A stretch of DNA of 64,000 bases from an uncultured Prevotella sp. GTDB taxonomy: Bacteria; Bacteroidota; Bacteroidia; Bacteroidales; Bacteroidaceae. This document shows positions 1 through 6,948 of this stretch, piece after piece (position 1 is the stretch's first letter; every line of letters starts with the position of its first letter). The notes beneath the pieces were generated by a model that saw only the letters and a list, made by a program, of their open reading frames with translations, was not told where the DNA came from and made no database searches. The translations under genes and the position numbers were made by a program. The stretch covers positions 1 to 64,000 of the forward strand of contig CADCEF010000032.1 in the NCBI GenBank assembly GCA_902800365.1. The letters run 5' to 3'.

Positions 1-86
1 TACCATCGTTCAAGTGCAGCCTGAGCGTCTCCATGTCCTTCCGAACTATAGAACTCAACTAATCGTCTATGTGATACTATTCTCAT
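1..86 (-). CDS. HigB-type mRNA interferase toxin, N-terminal part only
   Basis: The first 28 codons of a minus-strand gene are present; the rest lies outside the window. They read MRIVSHRRLVEFY, then SSEGHGDAQAALERW, which matches the opening of HigB toxins of the RelE/ParE superfamily (ribosome-dependent mRNA interferases). In known loci the HigA antitoxin gene follows the toxin, so it would lie beyond the left edge. The ATG at 86 sits only 8 nt after a good -7 box, so the message would have almost no leader. The family call rests on recognition of a short segment. Confidence 0.75.
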   Translation of the reverse strand, partial: MRIVSHRRLVEFYSSEGHGDAQAALERW

Positions 87-94
87 ATTCGCTG

Positions 95-125
95 CAAAAT
101 TACATAATTATTTTGAATTTCAAAA
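95..125 (-). promoter_or_regulatory. Promoter of the HigB-like gene
   Basis: On the minus strand a -7 box TAATTTTG (95-102) and a -33 TTG (121-123, within TTTTG) are separated by 18 nt, the Bacteroidota layout. The start codon begins 8 nt downstream of the -7 box. Confidence 0.6.
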
Positions 126-395
126 GAAAATCGATAAATATTTCTATTTTTTAGAACTTTTCTTCTATTTTCTTTGCTATCTCGTAATTTATAGTTATCT
201 TTGCACCGCATAATGCAGAACAGATGATGATACTCTTCTGAGCGAAGAGCGAGTTTGTGGAAAACCTGCTGATGAACTAAAGGGATAAGAATCGCAACAT
301 TTCTATTTCCTAAAATTCATTTGTACGGTTTAACTCCTAAAGTGCAGCATATCAGCACTGTATAGATGCTGCGTGGGCAAATAAGTCGCAACTAA
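126..395. other. Gene-poor intergenic stretch
   Basis: I see no gene here. A plus-strand box TATCTTTG (196-203) is followed by an ATG at 213, but that frame closes after four codons. Two open stretches without a start codon, about 217-285 and 335-438, read as protein-like fragments and could be decayed coding sequence, but I cannot name a family. Confidence 0.35.
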
Positions 396-428
396 TTGAC
401 AATATTGGTTCTGAAATAGATAACTTTG
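396..428 (+). promoter_or_regulatory. Promoter of the MmcQ/YjbR gene
   Basis: A -7 box TAACTTTG (421-428) lies 22 nt after a TTG (396-398); a second TTG at 406-408 is too close. The ATG at 436 is 8 nt beyond the -7 box, so the message should be nearly leaderless. Confidence 0.45.
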
Positions 429-435
429 ATTGGGT

Positions 436-816
436 ATGAATATTGAAGAGGTCAGAGAGTACACATTATCACTTCCAGGAGTGACCGAAGACCAAGCGTT
501 TGGTGAAGACATCCTTAACTTCCGCTTGGAGGGAAAGATATTCGTCTGTCTATGGTTAGGCGGTGGCAGGTATGATATGAAGGATGGGGTTTCAAGAATC
601 GCCTTGAAGTTATCTCCAGACAGAAATATCGAACTTAGAGAACAATTCACTGCCGTGACACCTGCATATCATTGGAACAAGACACACTGGAGCGATGTCT
701 ATTATGAAGAAATGGACGAAACAATAGTAAAGGGGTTGATAAAAGAGTCATACAAACTCATTGCATCGAAACTTCCAAAGGCTATTCGCTCAAAGTATTT
801 GTCAGAATGTGATTGA
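436..816 (+). CDS. MmcQ/YjbR family protein
   Basis: A 126-residue protein of the MmcQ/YjbR fold (CyaY-like, often annotated DNA-binding). The opening MNIEEVREYTLSLPGVTED is the family signature, as are an internal PDRNIELREQF stretch and a central segment with HWNKTHW. Length is typical. I chose ATG 436 rather than the in-frame TTG at 430 because family members start at MNIEE. The molecular role of the family is not well established; no neighbour points to a pathway. It is followed directly by a broken GNAT gene. Confidence 0.8.
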   Translation: MNIEEVREYTLSLPGVTEDQAFGEDILNFRLEGKIFVCLWLGGGRYDMKDGVSRIALKLSPDRNIELREQFTAVTPAYHWNKTHWSDVYYEEMDETIVKGLIKESYKLIASKLPKAIRSKYLSECD

Positions 817-1021
817 ATGACAACATCATCGGACATGGGGGGCAGATATTTCTGGCTATAGACGAAAGCAGACAGGTTGTGGGTTGACCCGCTTGGAAGC
901 CTCCATTGCTCTTTATCGCAAATTGGGATTCAAGGAGATACCGCTGAAGAATAATGCCTACGAACGTTGCGACATTCTGATGGAACTGTGTCTGGAGAAT
1001 AAAAATCCGTTTACACCCTGA
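816..1021 (+). pseudogene. Broken GNAT N-acetyltransferase gene
   Basis: Two pieces of an acetyltransferase lie in different frames. Frame of 816-887 reads NDNIIGHGGQIFLAIDESRQ then VVG and a stop, typical of the central GNAT strand pair (GGQIFLA, VVG). Frame of 881-1021 reads the family C-terminus: RLEASIALYRKLGFKEIPL, then an ending with YERCDILMELCLEN and a TGA at 1019-1021. The N-terminus and the acetyl-CoA loop are missing, and the two pieces are joined by a deletion plus frame change. It cannot encode an active enzyme. Confidence 0.75.
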
Positions 1022-1060
1022 AAACGCTTGTCCATGGGGTAAAATAAATAGATTTCAGAT

Positions 1061-1630
1061 ATGAATATACTGATAATAAACGGAAGTCCACGTAAGAAAG
1101 GACTGATATCGCAGATGCTCGGCATCATGCAGGAGGAGGCTGAAATGCGAGGCGACACGGTGGAGATGGTCTATACCAACGACCTGACCGTGAAGCCTTG
1201 CGCAGGCTGTATGGCGTGTCGCACGAAGGAGAAATGTGTGCTGGCTGAGGATGATTCGCAGCGGGTGTTGAAGATGATGCAGCAGGCTGATGCGATCATC
1301 ATGGGTGCACCTTGCTACTGGGGCAACATCCCTGGACAGATGAAACTGATGTTCGACCGTCAGGTGTATGGCATGATGCGTGATACTAATCGTTTTCCAG
1401 AACCGCTGATGAAAGGTAAGAAGTGTATCCTTATCAGCACCTGCACCACGCCATGGCCTTGGAACATTCTGTTCAAACAGTCGCGCGGAGCTATCCGTGC
1501 CATGCGTGAGATAGCCCGCTATGCAGGTTTCAAAATCGTAAGTACCATCGAGCGTGGCGGCACAGCCATGCATCCAGCGCTGACCGAGAAAGACAAGCAA
1601 AAATGCCGTAAGGCTGTTTATAATTTGTAG
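1061..1630 (+). CDS. Flavodoxin-family / NADPH-dependent FMN reductase-like protein
   Basis: A 189-residue cytoplasmic flavoprotein. The start MNILIINGSPRKKG holds the phosphate-binding loop for FMN (GSPRKKG, residues 8-14). A cysteine cluster CAGCMACRTKEKC at about 47-59 resembles the iron-sulfur flavoprotein subgroup, and GAPCYWGNIPGQMK at about 85-98 is the usual flavin-contact segment. It probably transfers electrons from NAD(P)H to a small acceptor; the substrate cannot be told. It opens a plus-strand run with the GNAT gene 13 nt downstream. Confidence 0.85.
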   Translation: MNILIINGSPRKKGLISQMLGIMQEEAEMRGDTVEMVYTNDLTVKPCAGCMACRTKEKCVLAEDDSQRVLKMMQQADAIIMGAPCYWGNIPGQMKLMFDRQVYGMMRDTNRFPEPLMKGKKCILISTCTTPWPWNILFKQSRGAIRAMREIARYAGFKIVSTIERGGTAMHPALTEKDKQKCRKAVYNL

Positions 1631-1643
1631 TTAAGATTAGAAA

Positions 1644-2144
1644 ATGGATCTTCGATTATTTACAATCAGTGATGCTCCAACAATCCTCTCATGGATAAAG
1701 GATAAGACGGCATTTCGTAAGTGGAGTGCCGACCGTTATCCTGTGTTTCCTCCTGAGCCTGAGGATATGGCTGCGCAATATGCTGCCGATAATATTTTTC
1801 CCTTTACTGCTGTCGATGGTGAGGGCAACATCGTGGGGCATATCATGCTGCGTTATCCAGAGCCTTCAAAGGCTGTTATTCGTTTTGGCTTTGTTATTGT
1901 GGACGATTCGAAACGTGGCAAAGGCTATGGCAAACAGATGCTGCAATTGGCCATTCTGAAGGCGAAACAAGATTTTGGTGCTCAAAAGATTACTTTGGGG
2001 GTGTTCGATAATAACCCCTCGGCCATTCATTGTTACGAGTCGGTAGGGTTCGTTGTGACTGGTACCGACACCTATGTGATAGATGGTGAAGAATGGAGCG
2101 GAAAAGAAATGGAATTAGTAATAAAAAACAATTTGAAAATATGA
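1644..2144 (+). CDS. GNAT family N-acetyltransferase
   Basis: A complete 166-residue acetyl-CoA-dependent N-acetyltransferase of the RimI/RimJ-like kind. The acetyl-CoA loop is visible as RGKGYGKQML at about residues 92-101, followed by the C-terminal NPSAIHCYESVGF motif. The acceptor is unknown. Its stop overlaps the next gene's start by 4 nt (ATGA at 2141-2144), indicating translational coupling with the zinc-ribbon protein. It is intact, unlike the GNAT remnant at 816-1021. Confidence 0.88.
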   Translation: MDLRLFTISDAPTILSWIKDKTAFRKWSADRYPVFPPEPEDMAAQYAADNIFPFTAVDGEGNIVGHIMLRYPEPSKAVIRFGFVIVDDSKRGKGYGKQMLQLAILKAKQDFGAQKITLGVFDNNPSAIHCYESVGFVVTGTDTYVIDGEEWSGKEMELVIKNNLKI

Positions 2145-2950
2145 ATAAAGAACAAAGATTTTGTCAGAGTTGCGGCATGCCGCTCACAGAAGATGTCCTC
2201 GGCACGAATGCCGACGGTAGTAAGAACGAAGATTACTGCATGTACTGCTACAAGGATGGAAAATTCCTGCAGGACTGCACGATGGAAGAGATGATTGAAC
2301 ATTGTGCGCAATTTATTGGTGCTGTCAACGAGGGGCTGGAGAAGCCCATCACCAAAGAAGAATATATCGGTATGATGAAAACGTATTTCCCACAGCTGAA
2401 GCGTTGGCGCCAAACGTTGATTGTAAGTAACGATGAAGATATGAATGCCAAGGCTGCGATTAAGCGAGAGGAATCGGAACTTGTTTCGATTCCCGAGTGT
2501 GAGCAGGCTCGACCGAAGGTCAACCCCGCTCTGGCAGGCGTTAAAGAACTCATTGCAAAGATGGCCGACAAACTGCCCATCGCTTACATCTCATCAGTTG
2601 ACCAAGATGGTTTTCCCTGGACCAAGGCTATGTTGAAGCCACGCAAGCGTGAGGGTATCAAAACCTTCTACTTTACAACCAACACATTCTCAATACGTGT
2701 GGCTCAATACAAGGCCAACCCCAAGGCCAGCATCTACTTCTGCGATGCCAAAGGCTTCAAAGGCATGATGCTCAGAGGTACGATGGAGGTGCTGACCGAT
2801 GCCACCTCGAAAGAAATGATTTGGCACAAGGGCGATGAGCAGTACTATCCTGGCGGTGTTACTGATCCTAACTACTGCGTGTTGAAGTTCACCGCCACCG
2901 ACGGTCGCTTCTACAGCGATTTCTATCCACGTAGTTTCGTGATTGAATAA
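2141..2950 (+). CDS. Zinc-ribbon / pyridoxamine 5'-phosphate oxidase-like fusion protein
   Basis: A 269-residue two-domain protein. Residues about 8-35 form a putative zinc ribbon: CQSCGMPL then, after a spacer, YCMYCYKDG, giving two CxxC pairs. From about residue 135 a split-barrel flavin-binding domain of the PNPOx/general-stress class begins (LPIAYISSVDQDGFPWTKAM, later KASIYFCD). The ATG at 2141 is preferred over an upstream in-frame start because it gives the ATGA overlap and the zinc ribbon starts there. Reaction unknown; flavin or heme-type cofactor binding is inferred from the fold. Confidence 0.8.
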   Translation: MNKEQRFCQSCGMPLTEDVLGTNADGSKNEDYCMYCYKDGKFLQDCTMEEMIEHCAQFIGAVNEGLEKPITKEEYIGMMKTYFPQLKRWRQTLIVSNDEDMNAKAAIKREESELVSIPECEQARPKVNPALAGVKELIAKMADKLPIAYISSVDQDGFPWTKAMLKPRKREGIKTFYFTTNTFSIRVAQYKANPKASIYFCDAKGFKGMMLRGTMEVLTDATSKEMIWHKGDEQYYPGGVTDPNYCVLKFTATDGRFYSDFYPRSFVIE

Positions 2951-2958
2951 TAGTTACA

Positions 2959-3039
2959 ATGGCGATAACAAGTGAGAGATTGAACCAGACTTTTAGTGAG
3001 GGCGGAGCTCAGGAGATATTCAGCGGAAAATTCAAATAA
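2959..3039 (+). CDS. Possible 26-residue small ORF
   Basis: An ATG-to-TAA frame of 26 codons between the zinc-ribbon gene and the acyltransferase, ending in GGAQEIFSGKFK. There is no clear ribosome-binding site. It may be a tiny protein or the remnant of a longer gene; I do not recognise it. Confidence 0.25.
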   Translation: MAITSERLNQTFSEGGAQEIFSGKFK

Positions 3040-3047
3040 AACAAAGA

Positions 3048-4067
3048 ATGAAACGACTTTTATATCTGGACAATCTGAAAGTATGCCTGACGGTGCTGGT
3101 GATATTCCACCATGCTGGTCAGGCATATGGTGATGGTGGAGCCTGGGCCTATACGCCCAGTAATCCTGCCGAATTTATGCCTTGGATATGGCATTTTTTT
3201 TCCGTTAATGCGGCCTTCTTTATGGGATTGTTCTTCCTGATTTCAGGTTACTTTGTGCCCACGAGTTTCGATAAACAGGGAGCAAAGGTGTTTGTGCAGA
3301 AGAAACTTATACGTTTGGGAATTCCGCTTTTGCTGATGGGTGGACTGATAGCTGTTCTATCAGGCAAGCCGGAGATTGGACACATGTGGTATATCGAGAG
3401 TCTGCTGGTGTTCTGTCTTATTTATGCCTTGATACGATTGATATGCAAACCTCTCGATGGCGAGTGCTCATCAAGACCTACCATCATCGGCCTACTGATA
3501 TTTGGAAGCGTAATGGGTATTGGTAGTTATTTCATCCGTCAGGTCAGCCCGCAGGATCATTGGATATGGCCCTTTGGCATCATCCCATTGCCAATGGAGC
3601 CTGCCCACTATCTACAATATGTTATGATGTTCGTTATCGGCATTCTGGCACAGAGGTTTGCGTGGCTCGAGAAAATGGGCAACACCACTGGAACACTATC
3701 ACTAACGATTGGTTGCCTTTTGGCTTTAGGCATCTATCTTCGCGATGGCGGAGCTTGGAACGCTTTCGTTGAAGAGTGGTTTGGTATCTACGAATCACTT
3801 TTGTGCGTGTTTATCTGTTTTGGACTGCTTTGGCTGTTCCGCGAGTATGGAAAATGGGACAACAAGTTCTGGCATTGGTGCGCCGCCCAGTCGTATGGTG
3901 CGTACATCTTCCATCTGCTGCTGATGATAGTCCTACAGCATGCCACAGACGGCATTTGGATGGGAGCCTTTGGTAAGTTTATGTTCATCGGAATTATCAC
4001 CACCATCTGTTCGTTTGTACTCACTTGGTTGGTAAGGCTGATTCCTGGAGCGAAGAAAGTATTATAA
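3048..4067 (+). CDS. Membrane acyltransferase family 3 protein
   Basis: A 339-residue inner-membrane protein with about ten hydrophobic segments. The N-terminus RLLYLDNLKVCLTVLVIFHH matches the acyltransferase-3 family (OafA/MdoC type), including the conserved early histidine pair, and FFLISGYFVP at about 62-71 is a second family hallmark. Such proteins O-acylate surface or periplasmic glycans; the acceptor cannot be inferred. The gene ends at 4067, exactly abutting the convergent phosphatase gene's stop codon, so there is no intergenic terminator. Confidence 0.85.
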   Translation: MKRLLYLDNLKVCLTVLVIFHHAGQAYGDGGAWAYTPSNPAEFMPWIWHFFSVNAAFFMGLFFLISGYFVPTSFDKQGAKVFVQKKLIRLGIPLLLMGGLIAVLSGKPEIGHMWYIESLLVFCLIYALIRLICKPLDGECSSRPTIIGLLIFGSVMGIGSYFIRQVSPQDHWIWPFGIIPLPMEPAHYLQYVMMFVIGILAQRFAWLEKMGNTTGTLSLTIGCLLALGIYLRDGGAWNAFVEEWFGIYESLLCVFICFGLLWLFREYGKWDNKFWHWCAAQSYGAYIFHLLLMIVLQHATDGIWMGAFGKFMFIGIITTICSFVLTWLVRLIPGAKKVL

Positions 4068-6140
4068 TCACCCCAGGCACCTGATGGCGAGCATCGTGAG
4101 GTCGTCATTAGGTGCTATTCCGTTGCGGTGCGACTCTACCGACTCGCTGAAGGCATCGATTACTTGCTTGGCAGTATCTGATTTCATTTGTTGCATCATC
4201 TGTTGCAGTTTGTCGTCGCCATACTGCTCCTGTGCCTGGTTTTCGGCCTCGTTCAGTCCGTCGGTATAGATAAAGAGCAGTTTGCCGCTGATATTGTCAA
4301 GTTCCTCACCCTCAAATTCAAGTTCAGGCCACAACCCTATTGGGGCATTCGATTCTACTTCGATAAACTCGCCGTCGAGCAGTGGCGGATTATGTCCGGC
4401 ATTGCAGTAGTACAGATGGCCCGTAGTGAGGTCGGCTTCGCCAATAAACATGGTGACGAACATGCCGTTATCGTTGTTCTCCGAAAGCTCATTGTTCAGG
4501 CGGTTGGCAATATCGCAGGGTTTACGCCGCTGCTTGGCCATAGCGCGGAATAGGCGGATGGCTTGTGCCATAAAGAGTGAGGCAGGAACGCCCTTGCCGC
4601 TTACATCGCCAAGGCAGAAGTATAGCTGATTGTCGATGATTTCGAAGCTATAGAGGTCACCACCCACTTCCTTCGCAGGCGACATCAGTCCATAGAGATC
4701 CAGGTCGCTACGCTCAGGGAAAGCCTGTGGCACCATCGACATCTGAATATCGCGAGCGATGCGCAGCTCGCTCTCAATGCGCTCCTTGGCGGTGGTGGTC
4801 TCCTCAAGCTGGTCGTAGGCAACTGCCAACTGGTGGTAGGCATTTTTCAGTCGGCGTGCTGACAGTTGACGGCGGTATAGGTAGAAGCTGAGGAAGCAGA
4901 TTACTAACAACGCTATAGCTCCTCCAGCTGCTATAAGTATATGATGTGCGTGCTCCTTCTCCTCTTGGGCATGCATCTTCGATTGGTATTCGCTCAGTTG
5001 CAGGTTCTTGTTGTTGGTTTCAAGTCTGTCGTTCTCCAACTGCATAGTAGCGTTAGTCAGTTCTGCGTCACGGTTCTTTAGTTTTAGCATCAGGGCCTCT
5101 TCCTCCAGCTTTTTGTTCTCGAGCTCTTCGGCAGCCATGTCGAGTCGCATCTGCTGGTTACGCAACTTCAACTCCTTAGCCTCGAGTTCCACTCGTCCCA
5201 GGTCCATAGTGGCGGTCATCTCCATCAGCAGGTGGTTGTTACGCCTGCTATTAATAGAGTCGCGCAACTCCCAATATCTCTGTTGCACAAAGTAAGCATT
5301 TCTGTAATCACCCTTGCGTTTGTGTATAAGGCTGAGCAAGTCATTTCTGAAGAGTGGCGATCTCAATTTATTGCAGAGAGCGATGGCTTCGTCGTACTGA
5401 TGGTCGTTGATTTTTCGCCATACTGCGATGACGGGACCACTTGAATCATCTCTCCCGTATGCCTTCTTGGCTTTCTCGCGCTCGCCCCAAACGTAGTCAA
5501 ACTCCTTCTGATATTCAGCCGCATCCTTTACGTGATATAAAGCTGTGTCCACCTTACTCAGACAGATTACCGACCATGCGTTCAACCTATGCATGGCACT
5601 GATATTTGGTTCCTTCAGGGCTTGTTCGGCATCTTGGATAGCCTGATGTATTTTTCTATTGGTAAGACTGATTCTGGCCAGTTCTATCCACGAGGCCGCC
5701 GCACTCTCTTTGGGGAAATTCTCGTGCAGATAACTGATGGCCTTCTTGAAGTTCTGTATACCCTCCTGATAGTCGCCCATCATGCTCTGTATGGTGCCCA
5801 TCACATGTGTACCTGTATAGATGCCGTACTTATGGTCGTGGTTCAGGGCATACTGCTGCATATCCTTGGCGATGAGCTGTCCCTTGTTGCGTTGCTGATG
5901 GTTGGCAAAATAAAGTGCCTGATTTGACCATGCCTTGTAGAAGGTGCGTTCGTCGTTAGCCTTTTGGGCCGCCTCCTTCAGCTTGTTGGTAATATCAACA
6001 AAAGCCGTCTCGTCGTTTTTATTGTAGAGCTGGTACATCTCTTTCTGCAGTTGAGCGATGTCATCGGCAGCTGCTGATTGTGCCCACGTCGGAATCATGC
6101 TCGACAAAAGTATCAGAATAAGAAGGATAAGCTTTTTCAT
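4068..6140 (-). CDS. TPR-containing membrane PP2C/SpoIIE-type phosphatase
   Basis: A 690-residue protein starting at MKKLILLILILLSSMIPTWA, a signal peptide; an upstream in-frame start would hide it. TPR-like helices fill about 25-300, a charged coiled coil about 310-395, one transmembrane helix about 400-423, then a short coiled coil and a SpoIIE/RsbU phosphatase domain about 465-690. Metal-binding motifs are present: GGDLYSF (493-499), GDVSGKGVPASLF (511-523), YTDGLNEAE (about 625) and NDDLTML near the end. It probably dephosphorylates an anti-sigma-factor antagonist or similar partner in the cytoplasm in response to a periplasmic signal. No partner is adjacent. Confidence 0.88.
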   Translation of the reverse strand: MKKLILLILILLSSMIPTWAQSAAADDIAQLQKEMYQLYNKNDETAFVDITNKLKEAAQKANDERTFYKAWSNQALYFANHQQRNKGQLIAKDMQQYALNHDHKYGIYTGTHVMGTIQSMMGDYQEGIQNFKKAISYLHENFPKESAAASWIELARISLTNRKIHQAIQDAEQALKEPNISAMHRLNAWSVICLSKVDTALYHVKDAAEYQKEFDYVWGEREKAKKAYGRDDSSGPVIAVWRKINDHQYDEAIALCNKLRSPLFRNDLLSLIHKRKGDYRNAYFVQQRYWELRDSINSRRNNHLLMEMTATMDLGRVELEAKELKLRNQQMRLDMAAEELENKKLEEEALMLKLKNRDAELTNATMQLENDRLETNNKNLQLSEYQSKMHAQEEKEHAHHILIAAGGAIALLVICFLSFYLYRRQLSARRLKNAYHQLAVAYDQLEETTTAKERIESELRIARDIQMSMVPQAFPERSDLDLYGLMSPAKEVGGDLYSFEIIDNQLYFCLGDVSGKGVPASLFMAQAIRLFRAMAKQRRKPCDIANRLNNELSENNDNGMFVTMFIGEADLTTGHLYYCNAGHNPPLLDGEFIEVESNAPIGLWPELEFEGEELDNISGKLLFIYTDGLNEAENQAQEQYGDDKLQQMMQQMKSDTAKQVIDAFSESVESHRNGIAPNDDLTMLAIRCLG

Positions 6141-6167
6141 AAGCTGATGTTTTAGATTATTCTGCGG

Positions 6168-6197
6168 CAAATATACATACAATTTCTTAAAAATCAA
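6168..6197 (-). promoter_or_regulatory. Promoter of the SpoIIE phosphatase gene
   Basis: Minus-strand -7 box TATATTTG (6168-6175) and -33 TTG (6195-6197) with a 19-nt spacer, about 28 nt upstream of the ATG at 6140. Confidence 0.65.
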
Positions 6198-6250
6198 AAA
6201 AATAATCACAAAATATTCCTCCATATCGCTCTGATATGTAGGCTTTTGTT

Positions 6251-6258
6251 TATATTTG
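6251..6258 (+). promoter_or_regulatory. Likely -7 box of the acetyltransferase gene
   Basis: TATATTTG 33 nt upstream of the ATG at 6292. No convincing -33 TTG lies at the right distance. Confidence 0.45.
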
Positions 6259-6291
6259 TATCGTAAAACCCTTTATAACTACTGAAAAAAT

Positions 6292-6843
6292 ATGTTTGAC
6301 GTGATAGATGCTACTGGGTCGGGCAACAAAAACGACCCTCGGATGCGTAACGTTGAGGCAGAGATGATTCGGAGTCATGAATTATGCCTTAAGATATCGT
6401 CCAAGAAGCCTACTGATCCTGATTACAAGAGCCTGCTGGAAGAACTTTTCCAATGCAAGATAGACGATAGCGTGGCTATAGTTTCTCCTTTCTATTGCGA
6501 TTGCGGATGCCGGATGACATTAGGCAGAAACATCATAATCAACAAAGGAGCCACAATCCTCTCTCCTGGGCGTGTAGTGATAGAAGACAACGTGCTTATT
6601 GGCCCCGAGGTTAAGATTGTGACGGTAGATCACGACCTGAACGACAGGCACAACCTTTTCCATTTCGGAAAAGTTACCATCAAAGAGAATGCGTGGATTT
6701 GCATCGGTGCCATCATCTGTCCTGGCGTAACCATCGGCAAGAATGCCGTAGTTGCCGCAGGGACTGTTGTCACGAAAGATGTGCCCGACAATGTAGTGGT
6801 TGGTGGTAACCCAGCCAAGATAATAAAAAGAATTAATGACTAA
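6292..6843 (+). CDS. Maltose/galactoside-type sugar O-acetyltransferase
   Basis: A 183-residue left-handed beta-helix acetyltransferase of the Maa/LacA/NodL family. An N-terminal Mac domain (residues about 1-60) precedes hexapeptide repeats. Family signatures: FYCDCGCRMTLGRN at about 67-80, VKIVTVDHDLNDRH at about 107-120 with the catalytic-type histidine, and the C-terminal GNPAKIIK. It transfers acetyl from acetyl-CoA to a sugar hydroxyl in the cytoplasm. The physiological sugar is unknown. It is monocistronic with an inverted repeat downstream. Confidence 0.88.
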   Translation: MFDVIDATGSGNKNDPRMRNVEAEMIRSHELCLKISSKKPTDPDYKSLLEELFQCKIDDSVAIVSPFYCDCGCRMTLGRNIIINKGATILSPGRVVIEDNVLIGPEVKIVTVDHDLNDRHNLFHFGKVTIKENAWICIGAIICPGVTIGKNAVVAAGTVVTKDVPDNVVVGGNPAKIIKRIND

Positions 6844-6865
6844 GACGAACTAATAATTGTAAAAA

Positions 6866-6913
6866 GTACAAATAATTTTCGAAAAGGCACTTATTCTCGG
6901 AAATTATTTGTAC
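6866..6913. repeat. 17-bp inverted repeat overlapping a promoter
   Basis: Arm 1 GTACAAATAATTTTCGA (6866-6882) and arm 2 TCGGAAATTATTTGTAC (6897-6913) pair at 16 of 17 positions around a 14-nt loop. Arm 2 runs into the first three bases of the -7 box TACCTTTG of the next gene. It has no T tract, so it is more likely an operator or attenuator than a terminator. Confidence 0.7.
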
Positions 6914-6918
6914 CTTTG
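6911..6918 (+). promoter_or_regulatory. -7 box of the TPR-AraC regulator gene
   Basis: TACCTTTG 30 nt upstream of the ATG at 6949. No -33 TTG is visible at 18-20 nt, and the box overlaps the inverted repeat, which suggests regulated initiation. Confidence 0.55.
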
Positions 6919-6948
6919 TGCCCTGTTAATCGTAACAAATTGACAGGA

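Noticed and set aside
1055-1600. 181-codon minus-strand ORF opposite the flavodoxin-like gene
   Set aside because: Shadow of a gene with clear flavin-binding motifs.
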